NCBI RefSeq assembly: GCF_005771405.1
Contig: NZ_VAUA01000008.1
Location: 124,001 to 188,000, forward strand
Source: Parasedimentitalea maritima
GTDB lineage: Bacteria; Pseudomonadota; Alphaproteobacteria; Rhodobacterales; Rhodobacteraceae
Direction of reading: 5' to 3'
DNA length: 64,000 bases
Positions 26,496 to 35,291 of this stretch are shown here, piece after piece; the stretch's first letter is position 1, and the number at the start of each line of letters is the position of its first letter. Position numbers and translations under genes: made by a program. Under the pieces are notes generated by a model, which had not been told where the DNA came from, ran no database searches, and saw only the letters and a program-made list of their open reading frames with translations.

Positions 26496-27140
26496 ATGCG
26501 GATCAATGCCGATTTTGAACAGCGTGCAGTGGTGCGTTTTGCCGATACCCCTTGGGTGCCTAGCCCGGCAGCAGGAGTTGAGCGCAAGATGTTAGACCGT
26601 ATTGGTGAGGAAGTTGCGCGAGCCACTACTATTGTACGCTTTGCACCAGGGTCGTCATTTGATGCCCATACCCATGATGGCGGCGAAGAATACTTGGTTT
26701 TGGAAGGCGAGTTTCAGGACGAGACCGGGAACTTTCCGGTGGGAGCCTATGTTCGTAATCCTCCAACGTCGCGCCACACCCCAGCAGCGCCGAAGGGGGC
26801 AGTGATCTTGGTGAAGTTACATCAATTTGATCCTGCTGACCGGGTCACCGTCCATGTTGATAGCGACGCAAGCAATGATCCGGTTGTGGCGTTGTTTGAG
26901 GATGAAAGCGAACAGGTCAGCATAGAGACCTGGGAACCTGGTCAGCGTATTTCGCGGTCGGCGCCGTCGGGAATGGAGGTCTTCGTTCTTGAGGGTGGGT
27001 GTCGCGAAGGAGATGATGTTCTGTCTCGCTGGGATTGGTTGCGCCTGCCTCCTGAGGGTGAATTTGAAGGTCAGGCAGGTCCCGAAGGGGCCCGGGTGTG
27101 GATCAAAACGGGACATTTGTCGCAGATGGGCGAAAAATAG
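26496..27140 (+). CDS. cupin-domain protein (ChrR-like double cupin)
   Basis: About 214 residues. The first half has a cupin metal-binding signature (FDAHTHDGGEEYLVLEGEF) and a second cupin-like half follows (ISRSAPSGMEVFVLEGGC), as in ChrR-type and anti-sigma-associated cupins. The start ATG at 26496 has GGAGA 5 bases upstream; an in-frame TTG at 26460 exists. Ligand and reaction are unknown. It lies between the RidA gene and preT but is separated from preT by a candidate RutR box and about 150 bases. Confidence 0.8.
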   Translation: MRINADFEQRAVVRFADTPWVPSPAAGVERKMLDRIGEEVARATTIVRFAPGSSFDAHTHDGGEEYLVLEGEFQDETGNFPVGAYVRNPPTSRHTPAAPKGAVILVKLHQFDPADRVTVHVDSDASNDPVVALFEDESEQVSIETWEPGQRISRSAPSGMEVFVLEGGCREGDDVLSRWDWLRLPPEGEFEGQAGPEGARVWIKTGHLSQMGEK

Positions 27141-27220
27141 GTCTTCTGTTTTAGTTTAGAAAACAGCTGGTTAGGATCTGAAGCCGGGTAGGTGTGGTAG
27201 GTTTTTCCCTGTTTCAAAAT

Positions 27221-27236
27221 TTTACCAGTTGATAAA
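27221..27236. promoter_or_regulatory. RutR-like operator upstream of preT
   Basis: TTTACCAGTTGATAAA fits the RutR box TTGACCA-NN-TGGTCAA (7-2-7 inverted repeat) at 10 of 14 defined positions. It lies 55 bases before the preT start. Two more boxes of the same shape control the rest of the pyrimidine locus, and a rutR gene is present. Confidence 0.72.
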
Positions 27237-27290
27237 AAAATGAATTGTGGCACTCTGGATGTAACAAGAACACATCCAGGGAGACACCCA

Positions 27291-28625
27291 ATGGCGAGTA
27301 GCCATCAGGCATCCGGCATTCAGGCAGGGCGTTTGTCCAGCCAAGATATTGTCGATAACTTCGGCGATTTGCATCCTGCTTATGACGCGCACGAGGCATC
27401 AGTTGCGGCAGATCGCTGCTACTTTTGTTATGATGCGCCTTGCATGACCGCATGCCCGACCAGCATTGATATCCCGCAATTCATTCGCGAGATTCAGACC
27501 GGAACCCCCGAGGCCGCCGCGCGTACGATTTTTGACCAGAATATCCTTGGCGGAATGTGTGCCCGTGTTTGCCCAACCGAGACGTTGTGCGAAGAGGTCT
27601 GTGTTCGGGAAACAGCCGAAGGCAAGCCGGTCGAGATTGGCCGCCTTCAACGTTATGCGACTGACGCATTGATGGCAAAGGGTGGGCACCCGTTCACACG
27701 TGCTGCAAGCACTGGTAAGCGTGTTGCCATTGTAGGCGCTGGCCCGGCTGGGCTGTCCGCTGCGCACCGCTTGGCGATGCTTGGTCACGATGTTGTTGTT
27801 CACGAAGTGAAAGGCAAGTCTGGCGGGCTCAATGAATTTGGTATTGCTGCCTACAAAAGCACCAATGATTTTGCGGCACGTGAAGTCAGCTGGCTGATGC
27901 AGATCGGCGGTATCAACGTTAAACATGGCGATGGGCTGGGGGCTGGATTAACTCTGGACGCATTGAAAGCAGACTTCGATGCAGTGTTCCTGTCGATTGG
28001 ACTGGCCGGTGTTAATGCATTACGCGCACCTGGAGAAAACAAAGATGGAAGCCGAGACGCAGTAGAGTTCATTGCTGAGCTACGCCAAGCAACCGACCTG
28101 TCCACATTGGCAGTTGGGCGCAACGTCGTGGTCATTGGCGGTGGTATGACAGCCGTTGATGCCGCAGTGCAGTCGAAGCTTCTTGGGGCGGAAAATGTTA
28201 CTATCGCCTATCGCCGTGGACAGGACGCCATGGGGGCGAGCCGTTTTGAGCAAGATCTGGCGACGTCCAAAGGTGTGAAGCTGATGTTCAACGTTATGCC
28301 TGTCGCGTTGCATGGTGAAGGCGCGGCAAGTGAGATCGAGCTAGAGTACACCAGTATTGTTGATGGTAAAGTGTCTGGCACCGGTGAAACACTGCGTCTG
28401 GCAGCTGATCAGCTGTTCAAGGCGATTGGTCAAACTCTGGAAGGTCAGCCGGAAGGTTTGGTTCTTGAGGCGCGCAAGATCAAGGTTAACGACACAGGCC
28501 GTACGTCGGTTGCAGCAGTCTGGGCTGGTGGCGACTGTGCCTCGGGCGGCGAGGACCTGACAGTGACAGCGGTTGCCGAAGGTCGCGATGCCGCAATGGA
28601 CATTCATTCCAGCCTGATGGGCTGA
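27291..28625 (+). CDS. preT: NAD-dependent dihydropyrimidine dehydrogenase subunit PreT
   Basis: PreT is the FAD/NAD-binding and Fe-S subunit that feeds electrons to PreA for reduction of uracil or thymine. The 444-residue protein begins MASSHQASGIQ at 27291 after GGGAG. It has the N-terminal Fe-S region of GltD-like proteins (CYFCYDAPCMTACPTSIDIP, GGMCARVCPTETLCEEVC), an FAD Rossmann motif VAIVGAGPAGLSAA, an NAD site VVVIGGGMTAVDAAVQ and a C-terminal VWAGGDCASGGEDL. It is followed by preA after 55 bases. Confidence 0.95.
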   Translation: MASSHQASGIQAGRLSSQDIVDNFGDLHPAYDAHEASVAADRCYFCYDAPCMTACPTSIDIPQFIREIQTGTPEAAARTIFDQNILGGMCARVCPTETLCEEVCVRETAEGKPVEIGRLQRYATDALMAKGGHPFTRAASTGKRVAIVGAGPAGLSAAHRLAMLGHDVVVHEVKGKSGGLNEFGIAAYKSTNDFAAREVSWLMQIGGINVKHGDGLGAGLTLDALKADFDAVFLSIGLAGVNALRAPGENKDGSRDAVEFIAELRQATDLSTLAVGRNVVVIGGGMTAVDAAVQSKLLGAENVTIAYRRGQDAMGASRFEQDLATSKGVKLMFNVMPVALHGEGAASEIELEYTSIVDGKVSGTGETLRLAADQLFKAIGQTLEGQPEGLVLEARKIKVNDTGRTSVAAVWAGGDCASGGEDLTVTAVAEGRDAAMDIHSSLMG

Positions 28626-28680
28626 GCAAGCCTTGGGGCCTGCTCAAGTGCCCCAAGCTAGCAATTCAAGGAGCAGATAA

Positions 28681-29985
28681 ATGGCTGATCTGACAACAGA
28701 ATTTTTAGGGATCAAATCTCCCAACCCGTTTTGGCTGGCCTCAGCGCCACCAACGGACAAGGAGTACAACGTGCGCCGCGCCTTTGAGGCCGGATGGGGC
28801 GGGGTGGTTTGGAAAACGCTGGGTTCGGAGGGGCCTCCGGTGGTTAACGTGAATGGCCCACGCTATGGCGCGATCTTTGGTGCAGACCGTCGCTTGCTGG
28901 GGTTGAACAACATCGAGTTGATCACGGATCGACCGTTGGAAGTGAACCTGGAAGAGATCACCCGGGTCAAGAAAGACTATCCAGATCGGGCAATTATTGT
29001 CTCGCTGATGGTGCCCTGTGAAGAGCAGGCCTGGAAAGATATCCTTCCCAAGGTTGAAGCCACCGGTGCTGACGGCATTGAGCTGAACTTTGGCTGTCCG
29101 CATGGCATGGCTGAACGCGGTATGGGGTCGGCTGTTGGCCAGGTCCCGGAATATATCCAGATGGTCACCGAATGGTGTAAAAAGTACTATTCTAAGCCAG
29201 TTATCGTAAAATTGACGCCAAATATTACTGATATTCGTCAACCTGCACGTGCGGCAAAAAACGGCGGAGCAGACGCTGTAAGCTTGATCAACACCATCAA
29301 TTCGATTGTTTCCGTTGATCTGGATATCATGGCGCCCAATCCAACCATTGGTGATAAGGGGACGCACGGCGGGTACTGTGGTCCGGCGGTTAAACCGATT
29401 GCGATGAACATGGTTGCTGAAATTGCGCGCGACCCGCAGACCCATGGCCTGCCAATTTCGGCAATTGGTGGCGTGACCAACTGGCGCGACGCAGCTGAGT
29501 TCATTTCATTGGGCGCTGGCAATGTTCAGGTCTGCACCGCGGCGATGACATATGGCTTCAAAGTTGTCGAAGAGATGATTTCCGGTTTGTCACAGTGGAT
29601 GGACGAAAAGGGCCATGCGTCAATTGCAGATTTCATGGGGCAGGCGGTTCCGAATGTTACGGACTGGCAGTACCTGAACCTGAACTATGTCGCCAAGGCT
29701 GTGATTAACCAGGAAGATTGCATCAGCTGTGGTCGCTGTTTTGCAGCATGCGAAGACACGTCGCACCAGGCGATCGCGATGTCCGAGGATCGGGTTTTCA
29801 CTGTTAAGGATGATGAGTGCGTCGCTTGCAACCTGTGTGTGAGTGTCTGCCCAGTCGAAAACTGCATTACAATGGAGCAAGTCGCCCCTGGCCAGTTGGA
29901 TGAGCGGACAGGTGAAGTCGTTTCAGAAGGTTATGCCAATTGGACCACTCATCCCAACAACCCCTCGGCAACTGCGGCCGAATAA
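28681..29985 (+). CDS. preA: NAD-dependent dihydropyrimidine dehydrogenase subunit PreA
   Basis: PreA is the catalytic FMN subunit that reduces uracil/thymine to the dihydro form. The 434-residue product has the dihydroorotate-dehydrogenase-like barrel (FWLASAPPTDKEYNVRRAFE, GIELNFGCPHGMAERGMG with the active-site Cys region, GVTNWRDAAEFISLGAGNVQ). A C-terminal two-cluster ferredoxin domain follows: CISCGRCFAACEDT and CVACNLCVSVCPVENC. Eukaryotic DPD carries these same parts in one chain with the PreT-like domain. It is followed by a terminator and the convergent rutR gene. Confidence 0.96.
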   Translation: MADLTTEFLGIKSPNPFWLASAPPTDKEYNVRRAFEAGWGGVVWKTLGSEGPPVVNVNGPRYGAIFGADRRLLGLNNIELITDRPLEVNLEEITRVKKDYPDRAIIVSLMVPCEEQAWKDILPKVEATGADGIELNFGCPHGMAERGMGSAVGQVPEYIQMVTEWCKKYYSKPVIVKLTPNITDIRQPARAAKNGGADAVSLINTINSIVSVDLDIMAPNPTIGDKGTHGGYCGPAVKPIAMNMVAEIARDPQTHGLPISAIGGVTNWRDAAEFISLGAGNVQVCTAAMTYGFKVVEEMISGLSQWMDEKGHASIADFMGQAVPNVTDWQYLNLNYVAKAVINQEDCISCGRCFAACEDTSHQAIAMSEDRVFTVKDDECVACNLCVSVCPVENCITMEQVAPGQLDERTGEVVSEGYANWTTHPNNPSATAAE

Positions 29986-30034
29986 GGGGCGCGTTGATAA
30001 CCGCGGTTATCGGCGAAACCAACTCAGATGTAAG

Positions 30035-30066
30035 AAAGGGCGGTCCGAGAGGGGCGCCCTTTTTTG
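30035..30066 (+). terminator. preTA terminator
   Basis: An 8-bp stem (AAAGGGCG / CGCCCTTT) and a run of T lie about 50 bases after the preA stop, just before the 3' end of convergent rutR. Confidence 0.75.
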
Positions 30067-30684
30067 TTAGTTGTCTGAAGGTGTTAGCATACGTCGATAC
30101 AGGGTATCGAGATATTCGGGAGCCGCATCAAATGGATCTTCATCAGCCATTAAGGCACGAACCTGAACATCAAAATCTGCATAGTGCTGCGTTAGTGACC
30201 AGATCGAAAATAGCAGATGCTTTGGGTGTGCAGAGTTGATTTTTCCAGCTTGCATCCATCGTTGCAAAAGGGCGGATTTTTCTTCGACTAGAGCATTCAA
30301 ATCAGTGGCAATTGTACCCAGTAGACGCGGAGCGCCTTGCACAATCTCATTGGCATAAAGGCGGCTTTCACGTGGAAAATCGCGGCTCATTTGTAATTTT
30401 CTCTGAACATAGGCCAGGATTTCTTCCATTGGGTCGCCATCGGGATCCAGGGATCGCAAGGGGTCTAGCCAGGTGCCCAGAAGTTGGGCCATCAGCTCGT
30501 TGAAGATGGCCTCTTTTGAAGGGAAATAGTACAACAGGTTTGGTTTGCTCAGCCCGGCTTCGGTGGCAATCTGATCCACTGTTGCGCCGCGAAAACCGTG
30601 AGTTGAAAACACTTCCAGTGCAGCCTCGAGAATGGCAGCGCGATTCTTTTTCTGGATCCGGGTGGGTGCGCGGTCTTTGGTCAT
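30067..30684 (-). CDS. rutR: RutR-like TetR-family pyrimidine-responsive regulator
   Basis: A 205-residue TetR protein from ATG 30684 (MTKDRAPTRIQKKNRAAILE). The helix-turn-helix is ATVDQIATEAGLSKPNLLYY followed by FPSKEAI, and the C-terminal ligand domain (SRLYANEIVQGAPRL, LIDEKSAL-like ALVEEKSALLQRWMQAGKI, SIWSLTQHYADFDVQV) closely follows E. coli RutR, which releases DNA on binding uracil or thymine. A longer frame to 30783 was rejected. Boxes TTTACCA-NN-TGGTCAA-like lie upstream of this gene and at two further promoters of the locus. Confidence 0.9.
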   Translation of the reverse strand: MTKDRAPTRIQKKNRAAILEAALEVFSTHGFRGATVDQIATEAGLSKPNLLYYFPSKEAIFNELMAQLLGTWLDPLRSLDPDGDPMEEILAYVQRKLQMSRDFPRESRLYANEIVQGAPRLLGTIATDLNALVEEKSALLQRWMQAGKINSAHPKHLLFSIWSLTQHYADFDVQVRALMADEDPFDAAPEYLDTLYRRMLTPSDN

Positions 30685-30819
30685 AGCGGTGTCTTTGGTC
30701 CTGACTCGGGCGGCGACCCAGTGATGCCTCAAATTTAACATTTCCCCATGTTTTTCGGGGTTTTTCCAGCTGAAGCGCCGCAATTTCTTGACTAGTGCCT
30801 GACCCGTGATAGCGTGAGT

Positions 30820-30835
30820 TTTACCAGTTGGTCAA
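30820..30835. promoter_or_regulatory. RutR-like operator between rutR and hydrolase operon
   Basis: TTTACCAGTTGGTCAA matches the RutR box TTGACCA-NN-TGGTCAA at 13 of 14 defined positions. It lies 136 bases upstream of the rutR start and 76 bases upstream of the beta-ureidopropionase gene, so it could control both divergent transcripts. Confidence 0.82.
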
Positions 30836-30910
30836 ATCAAAGCCGCGACATGCGGATGGGCTAACAAAACAATACCGCCAAAAGGCGGACAGACGGGGAA
30901 GGATCACACC

Positions 30911-32161
30911 ATGGCTGCGCTTGGTCAAAATCTAACAATCAACAGCGAGCGGCTGTGGGACAGCCTGATGGATATGGCTAAGATCGGGCCCGGTGTCGCT
31001 GGGGGTAACAATCGCCAGACGCTGACAGATGAGGACGGTGAGGGGCGGGCCTTGTTCCAAAATTGGTGCGAAGCTGCCGGTTGTACGATGGGGCTGGACC
31101 AGATGGGCAATATGTTTGCTCGCCGCGAAGGCACCGATCCGGAAGCTCTGCCGGTTTATGTTGGCTCACATCTCGATACCCAGCCAACAGGTGGTAAGTA
31201 TGACGGCGTGTTGGGTGTGCTTGGCGGGTTGGAAATCCTTCGATCACTTAATGATATGAATATAAAAACAAAACACCCCATTGTGGTGACCAACTTTACC
31301 AACGAAGAAGGCACGCGATACGCGCCCGCAATGCTGTCATCTGGGGTGTTCGCCGGCATTCATACCCAAGACTGGGCCTATGATCGCGAAGATGCCGAGG
31401 GCAAGAAGTTCGGCGATGAGCTGAGCCGGATTGGTTGGCGTGGTGACGAGGAAGTTGGTGCGCGCAAGATGCATGCGTTCTTTGAGCTGCATATCGAACA
31501 GGGGCCAATTCTGGAGGCAGATGAAAAGGACATTGGTGTTGTCACCCATGGTCAGGGCCTCAGCTGGACGCAAGTGACTGTGACCGGCAAGGATGCACAC
31601 ACTGGGTCCACCCCGATGCCGATGCGCCGCAACGCAGGTCTTGCCATGGCGCGGATGTTGGATGCGGTGGATGAGATTGCCTGGCGAAATGCCCCACATG
31701 CGGTTGGCGCGGCTGGTCACATTGATGTTTACCCCAACTCGCGCAATGTGATCCCGGGTAAGGTGGTCTTTACCGTCGATTTCCGCAGCCCCGAGCTGGA
31801 GGTGATCGAAGATATGGAACTGAATTTCCGCGAGCAGGCTCAGGACATTGCAGAAGCTATGGGCGTAACGGTTGAGTTTGAAAAGGTTGGCGGATTTGAT
31901 CCGGTCAAATTTGACGACACCTGTGTCACCGCGGTGCGTAATGCAGCGGACCGGCTGGGCTATTCTCATATCGATCTGATATCGGGGGCTGGCCACGACG
32001 CTTGTTGGATCAACCGTGTAGCCCCAACGGCGATGGTGATGTGCCCCTGTGTGGATGGGCTGAGCCATAATGAGGCAGAAGAGATTAGCCCGGATTGGGC
32101 AGCCGCTGGAACCAATGTGTTGTTCCATGCGGTGGTGGAGACGGCGGAAATTGTGGAGTGA
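30911..32161 (+). CDS. beta-ureidopropionase / N-carbamoyl-amino-acid hydrolase (Zn-dependent)
   Basis: A 416-residue amidohydrolase of the M20/HyuC-AllC family. In this pathway it would hydrolyse N-carbamoyl-beta-alanine to beta-alanine, CO2 and ammonia. Metal and active-site segments are GSHLDTQPTGGKYDGVLGVL, TNFTNEEGTRYAPAM, FELHIEQGPIL, and the C-terminal SGAGHDACWINRVAPTAMV and GLSHNEAEEI. Length is typical. Within the operon it precedes a barstar-like gene, overlapping by 4 bases (GTGA), and dihydropyrimidinase, which supplies its substrate. Confidence 0.93.
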   Translation: MAALGQNLTINSERLWDSLMDMAKIGPGVAGGNNRQTLTDEDGEGRALFQNWCEAAGCTMGLDQMGNMFARREGTDPEALPVYVGSHLDTQPTGGKYDGVLGVLGGLEILRSLNDMNIKTKHPIVVTNFTNEEGTRYAPAMLSSGVFAGIHTQDWAYDREDAEGKKFGDELSRIGWRGDEEVGARKMHAFFELHIEQGPILEADEKDIGVVTHGQGLSWTQVTVTGKDAHTGSTPMPMRRNAGLAMARMLDAVDEIAWRNAPHAVGAAGHIDVYPNSRNVIPGKVVFTVDFRSPELEVIEDMELNFREQAQDIAEAMGVTVEFEKVGGFDPVKFDDTCVTAVRNAADRLGYSHIDLISGAGHDACWINRVAPTAMVMCPCVDGLSHNEAEEISPDWAAAGTNVLFHAVVETAEIVE

Positions 32162-32502
32162 ACTCAATTTCTAAAGTTGTCGAAATCGACGGGAGTGCTG
32201 TTGTCAACTGGTCAAGTTTCCACGATCAGTTCTCGACCAAAATGGGGTTCCCGGCTTTCTATGGCCGAAACGGTAACGCTTGGATTGACTGTATGACTAG
32301 TGTGGATTGTCCGGAAGACGGGTTAAGTTCGGTTACGGTTATAAAAGGCGCTACGCTTACGCTGCAAGTTTCTGAAGCCTCGAGTTGGGCAACCCGCCGT
32401 CCAGAGGTATGGGCGGCATTTCAAGAAATGACTGCATTTGTGAACTGGCGGCGCATCGAACAAAATGAAGGGGCTGTACTGGCTCTTTCTTATTACGCTT
32501 AG
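32158..32502 (+). CDS. barstar-family (barnase inhibitor-like) protein
   Basis: A 114-residue protein with a GTG start at 32158 overlapping the upstream stop (GTGA). The barstar signature is clear: VVEIDGSAVVNWSSFHDQF followed by GFPAFYGRNGNAWIDC. Classical barstar inhibits the ribonuclease barnase, but no RNase gene is nearby. It lies inside the pyrimidine operon between the beta-ureidopropionase and dihydropyrimidinase genes, so a role tied to pyrimidine metabolism rather than immunity against a toxin is possible. Confidence 0.82.
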   Translation: MNSISKVVEIDGSAVVNWSSFHDQFSTKMGFPAFYGRNGNAWIDCMTSVDCPEDGLSSVTVIKGATLTLQVSEASSWATRRPEVWAAFQEMTAFVNWRRIEQNEGAVLALSYYA

Positions 32503-32515
32503 GGGAGAGACCATC

Positions 32516-33973
32516 ATGGTCACGAAAGTCATCAAAAATGGCACGATTGTTACTGCGGATCTCACTTACAAGGCAGACGTCTTAGTTGAAAACGGGGTAA
32601 TTACCCAAATCGGCCCAAATCTAAAAGGTGATGAGGAGCTGGATGCTACCGGCTGTTACGTGATGCCGGGCGGGATTGATCCGCATACCCATCTGGAAAT
32701 GCCTTTTATGGGCACCTACAGCTCGGATGATTTTGAAAGCGGTACGCGGGCTGGTTTGGCTGGCGGCACCACTATGGTGGTGGACTTTGCACTGCCAAGC
32801 CCGGGTGAGAGCCTGTTGGATGCGCTAAAGCGGTGGGATAACAAATCGACCCGTGCCAACTGTGACTATTCCTTCCACATGGCGGTGACCTGGTGGGGAG
32901 AGCAGGTGTTTGACGACATCAAAACCGTTATCCAGGAACGTGGTATCAATACCTTCAAACACTTCATGGCCTATAAGGGCGCGCTGATGGTGAATGACGA
33001 TGAGCTGTATTCGTCATTCCAACGTCTGGCCGAGTTGGGCGGGATTGCCATGGTGCATGCCGAGAATGGCGATGTGGTGGCAGAACTGTCCGCTAAGCTG
33101 TTGGCAGCAGGCAATAATGGCCCCGAGGCCCATGCCTATTCCCGTCCTCCACAAGTCGAAGGTGAAGCCACCAATCGGGCGATTATGATTGCTGATATGG
33201 CTGGGGTTCCGCTCTATGTAGTGCACACATCCTGTGAGGACAGCCACGAGGCCATTCGCCGTGCGCGGATGCAGGGCAAACGGGTCTGGGGTGAGCCTCT
33301 GATTCAGCACCTGACACTGGACGAGAGCGAGTATTTCAACCCGGATTGGGATCATGCTGCACGCCGGGTGATGTCGCCTCCGTTCCGTAACAAGCAGCAT
33401 CAGGACAGTCTTTGGGCGGGTCTACAGTCTGGTTCGTTGTCTGTTGTGGCCACTGACCACTGTGCGTTTACCACCGAGCAGAAACGCAATGGCATTGGTG
33501 ATTTCACGCAAATCCCCAATGGAACAGGCGGGTTGGAAGATCGGATGCCGATGCTGTGGACTCACGGTGTGGCCACAGGTCGCCTGACGCCTAATGAGTT
33601 TGTCGCTGTGACCTCGACCAATATTGCCAAGATCCTGAACTGCTATCCCAAAAAGGGCGCGGTTTTGGTTGGAGCAGACGCCGATCTGGTTGTCTGGGAC
33701 CCCGAGAAAAGCAAGACTATTCAAGCCTCTACCCAGCAAAGTGCAATCGATTATAATGTGTTCGAAGGACATGAGGTCAAAGGCCTGCCGCGCTTTACCC
33801 TGACCCGTGGCCATGTGGCCGTTCACGATGGTGAGATCCGCTGTCAGGAGGGACACGGCAAGTTTGTATCGCGCGAGGCAAATACGACGGTCAACAAGGC
33901 GTTGAGTTCCTGGAAAGAACTGACCGCGCCACGCCCGGTGGAGCGTTCGGGCATTCCGGCAACTGGCGTTTAA
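32516..33973 (+). CDS. hydA: dihydropyrimidinase
   Basis: Dihydropyrimidinase opens dihydrouracil/dihydrothymine (and hydantoins) to the N-carbamoyl amino acid. The 485-residue protein starts at MVTKVIKNGTIVTADLTYKA with AGGGGAGAGA upstream. It shows the metal-binding GGIDPHTHLEMPF, the carbamylated-lysine region TFKHFMAYKGALMVND, PLYVVHTSCEDSHEAI and VVATDHCAFTTEQK, all expected in the dinuclear zinc amidohydrolase superfamily. The gene is the third in the operon and provides substrate for the upstream beta-ureidopropionase. Confidence 0.96.
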   Translation: MVTKVIKNGTIVTADLTYKADVLVENGVITQIGPNLKGDEELDATGCYVMPGGIDPHTHLEMPFMGTYSSDDFESGTRAGLAGGTTMVVDFALPSPGESLLDALKRWDNKSTRANCDYSFHMAVTWWGEQVFDDIKTVIQERGINTFKHFMAYKGALMVNDDELYSSFQRLAELGGIAMVHAENGDVVAELSAKLLAAGNNGPEAHAYSRPPQVEGEATNRAIMIADMAGVPLYVVHTSCEDSHEAIRRARMQGKRVWGEPLIQHLTLDESEYFNPDWDHAARRVMSPPFRNKQHQDSLWAGLQSGSLSVVATDHCAFTTEQKRNGIGDFTQIPNGTGGLEDRMPMLWTHGVATGRLTPNEFVAVTSTNIAKILNCYPKKGAVLVGADADLVVWDPEKSKTIQASTQQSAIDYNVFEGHEVKGLPRFTLTRGHVAVHDGEIRCQEGHGKFVSREANTTVNKALSSWKELTAPRPVERSGIPATGV

Positions 33974-34030
33974 TCAGCGGCGGGTCGCTGGAAATGGCGG
34001 CCCAATACCCAGTGTTATCAAGGCAATAGA

Positions 34031-34840
34031 ATGAATATTGAAACGACTACCCAGGCTGATGCTACCAAGGCCGTCGTCGAAGCACGGAATCTGGATCTGG
34101 TGTTCCCAACCAATGACGGACCGGTGCAGGCGTTGAAAGATGTAAACCTGACAATCAACAAAGGTGACTTTGTCAGCTTTATTGGTCCGTCGGGCTGCGG
34201 CAAGACCACGTTCCTGCGGGTGATGGCGGCGTTGGAGCAGCCAACTGGCGGGGAGATCACCGTCAACGGCATGAGCCCCGATGAGGCGCGTCGTCAGAGA
34301 GCCTATGGCTATGTGTTTCAGGCCTCGGGTCTGTACCCATGGCGCAACATCGCGCGTAACATCAAGCTGCCGCTAGAAATTATGGGATATTCGAAGGCGG
34401 AACAGGATAAGCGCGTTAACGAAGTGTTAGAACTTGTTGAATTGTCAGGGTTTGGTGGGAAATACCCTTGGCAGTTGTCAGGCGGGATGCAGCAGCGCGC
34501 CAGCATAGCGAGGGCGCTGGCCTTTGATGCGGATATCTTGCTGATGGATGAACCGTTTGGGGCGCTGGACGAGATTGTTCGTGACCATCTGAATGAACAG
34601 TTGCTGAAACTCTGGGCGCGGACCAACAAAACCATTGGATTTGTCACTCACTCGATCCCCGAGGCGGTGTATCTGTCGACCAAGATTGTGGTGATGAGCC
34701 CGCGGCCCGGGCGGATCACGGACGTCATCGAAAGCCCGCTGCCAAAAGAGCGGCCGTTGGATATTCGTGACAGCCCAGAGTTTATCGAAATCGCTCATCG
34801 GGTGCGGGAAGGTTTGCGGGCAGGGCATTCAGATGACTGA
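34031..34840 (+). CDS. ABC transporter ATP-binding protein (SsuB/ThiZ-like)
   Basis: A 269-residue ATPase of the nitrate/sulfonate/taurine-type importer class. Walker A GPSGCGKTT, Q-loop YVFQASGLYPW, signature LSGGMQQRA, Walker B DILLMDEPFGALDE and switch His FVTHSIPEA are present. With the two permeases and THI5-like binding protein downstream it forms an importer of the type used for pyrimidine-like compounds. It ends overlapping the GNAT gene by 8 bases. Given the RutR control of the locus, the substrate is likely a pyrimidine or dihydropyrimidine. Confidence 0.92.
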   Translation: MNIETTTQADATKAVVEARNLDLVFPTNDGPVQALKDVNLTINKGDFVSFIGPSGCGKTTFLRVMAALEQPTGGEITVNGMSPDEARRQRAYGYVFQASGLYPWRNIARNIKLPLEIMGYSKAEQDKRVNEVLELVELSGFGGKYPWQLSGGMQQRASIARALAFDADILLMDEPFGALDEIVRDHLNEQLLKLWARTNKTIGFVTHSIPEAVYLSTKIVVMSPRPGRITDVIESPLPKERPLDIRDSPEFIEIAHRVREGLRAGHSDD

Positions 34841-35291
34841 AGTGCGTCGAGCAGAGCTGCGCGACGTGGCTGGGATGGCTGCCATCGTGAACGGTTGGAT
34901 TGACGACACTGAGTGGATGCAGCGTGACTTACCTTCTGCAGAGATCGAGAACTCGCTGAGCAAAGGGTTAGAGCTGCGCGAAATTTGGGTGGCTGGTGAT
35001 CCGGTCCAAGGATATCTCTCCCTGGAAGTGGAGATTAAGCATATCTGGGGGTTTTATTGCGCACATCCTGGTACTGGTGTTGGCAAGACGCTGTTGGATC
35101 AAGCCAAAAAAGGGCGAGATTTTCTATCACTGAACACCCACGTGCCAAACAAGCGTGCACAGCAGTTCTACCTGCGTGAAGGTTTTAGACCCGTGGGCGA
35201 ATTGGATGAAGGCAAGCCGAGCACCTTGGTTTCGCTTGACGGGCGCGAGCCAACGGGTATCCGTGAGCTTCGGATGGAGTGGCATTCATGA
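34833..35291 (+). CDS. GNAT family N-acetyltransferase
   Basis: A 152-residue GNAT protein (MTEVRRAELRDVAGMAAIVN, then a core around GVGKTLLDQAKKGRDFLSLN with N-terminal part of the acetyl-CoA pyrophosphate loop, and QQFYLREGFRP). It overlaps the ABC ATPase gene by 8 bases and the permease gene by 4 (ATGA), so it is embedded in the importer operon. The acceptor substrate is unknown; it could acetylate the imported compound or beta-alanine-type products. The usual Q/RxxGxG/A loop appears as HPGTGVGKT. Confidence 0.82.
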   Translation: MTEVRRAELRDVAGMAAIVNGWIDDTEWMQRDLPSAEIENSLSKGLELREIWVAGDPVQGYLSLEVEIKHIWGFYCAHPGTGVGKTLLDQAKKGRDFLSLNTHVPNKRAQQFYLREGFRPVGELDEGKPSTLVSLDGREPTGIRELRMEWHS

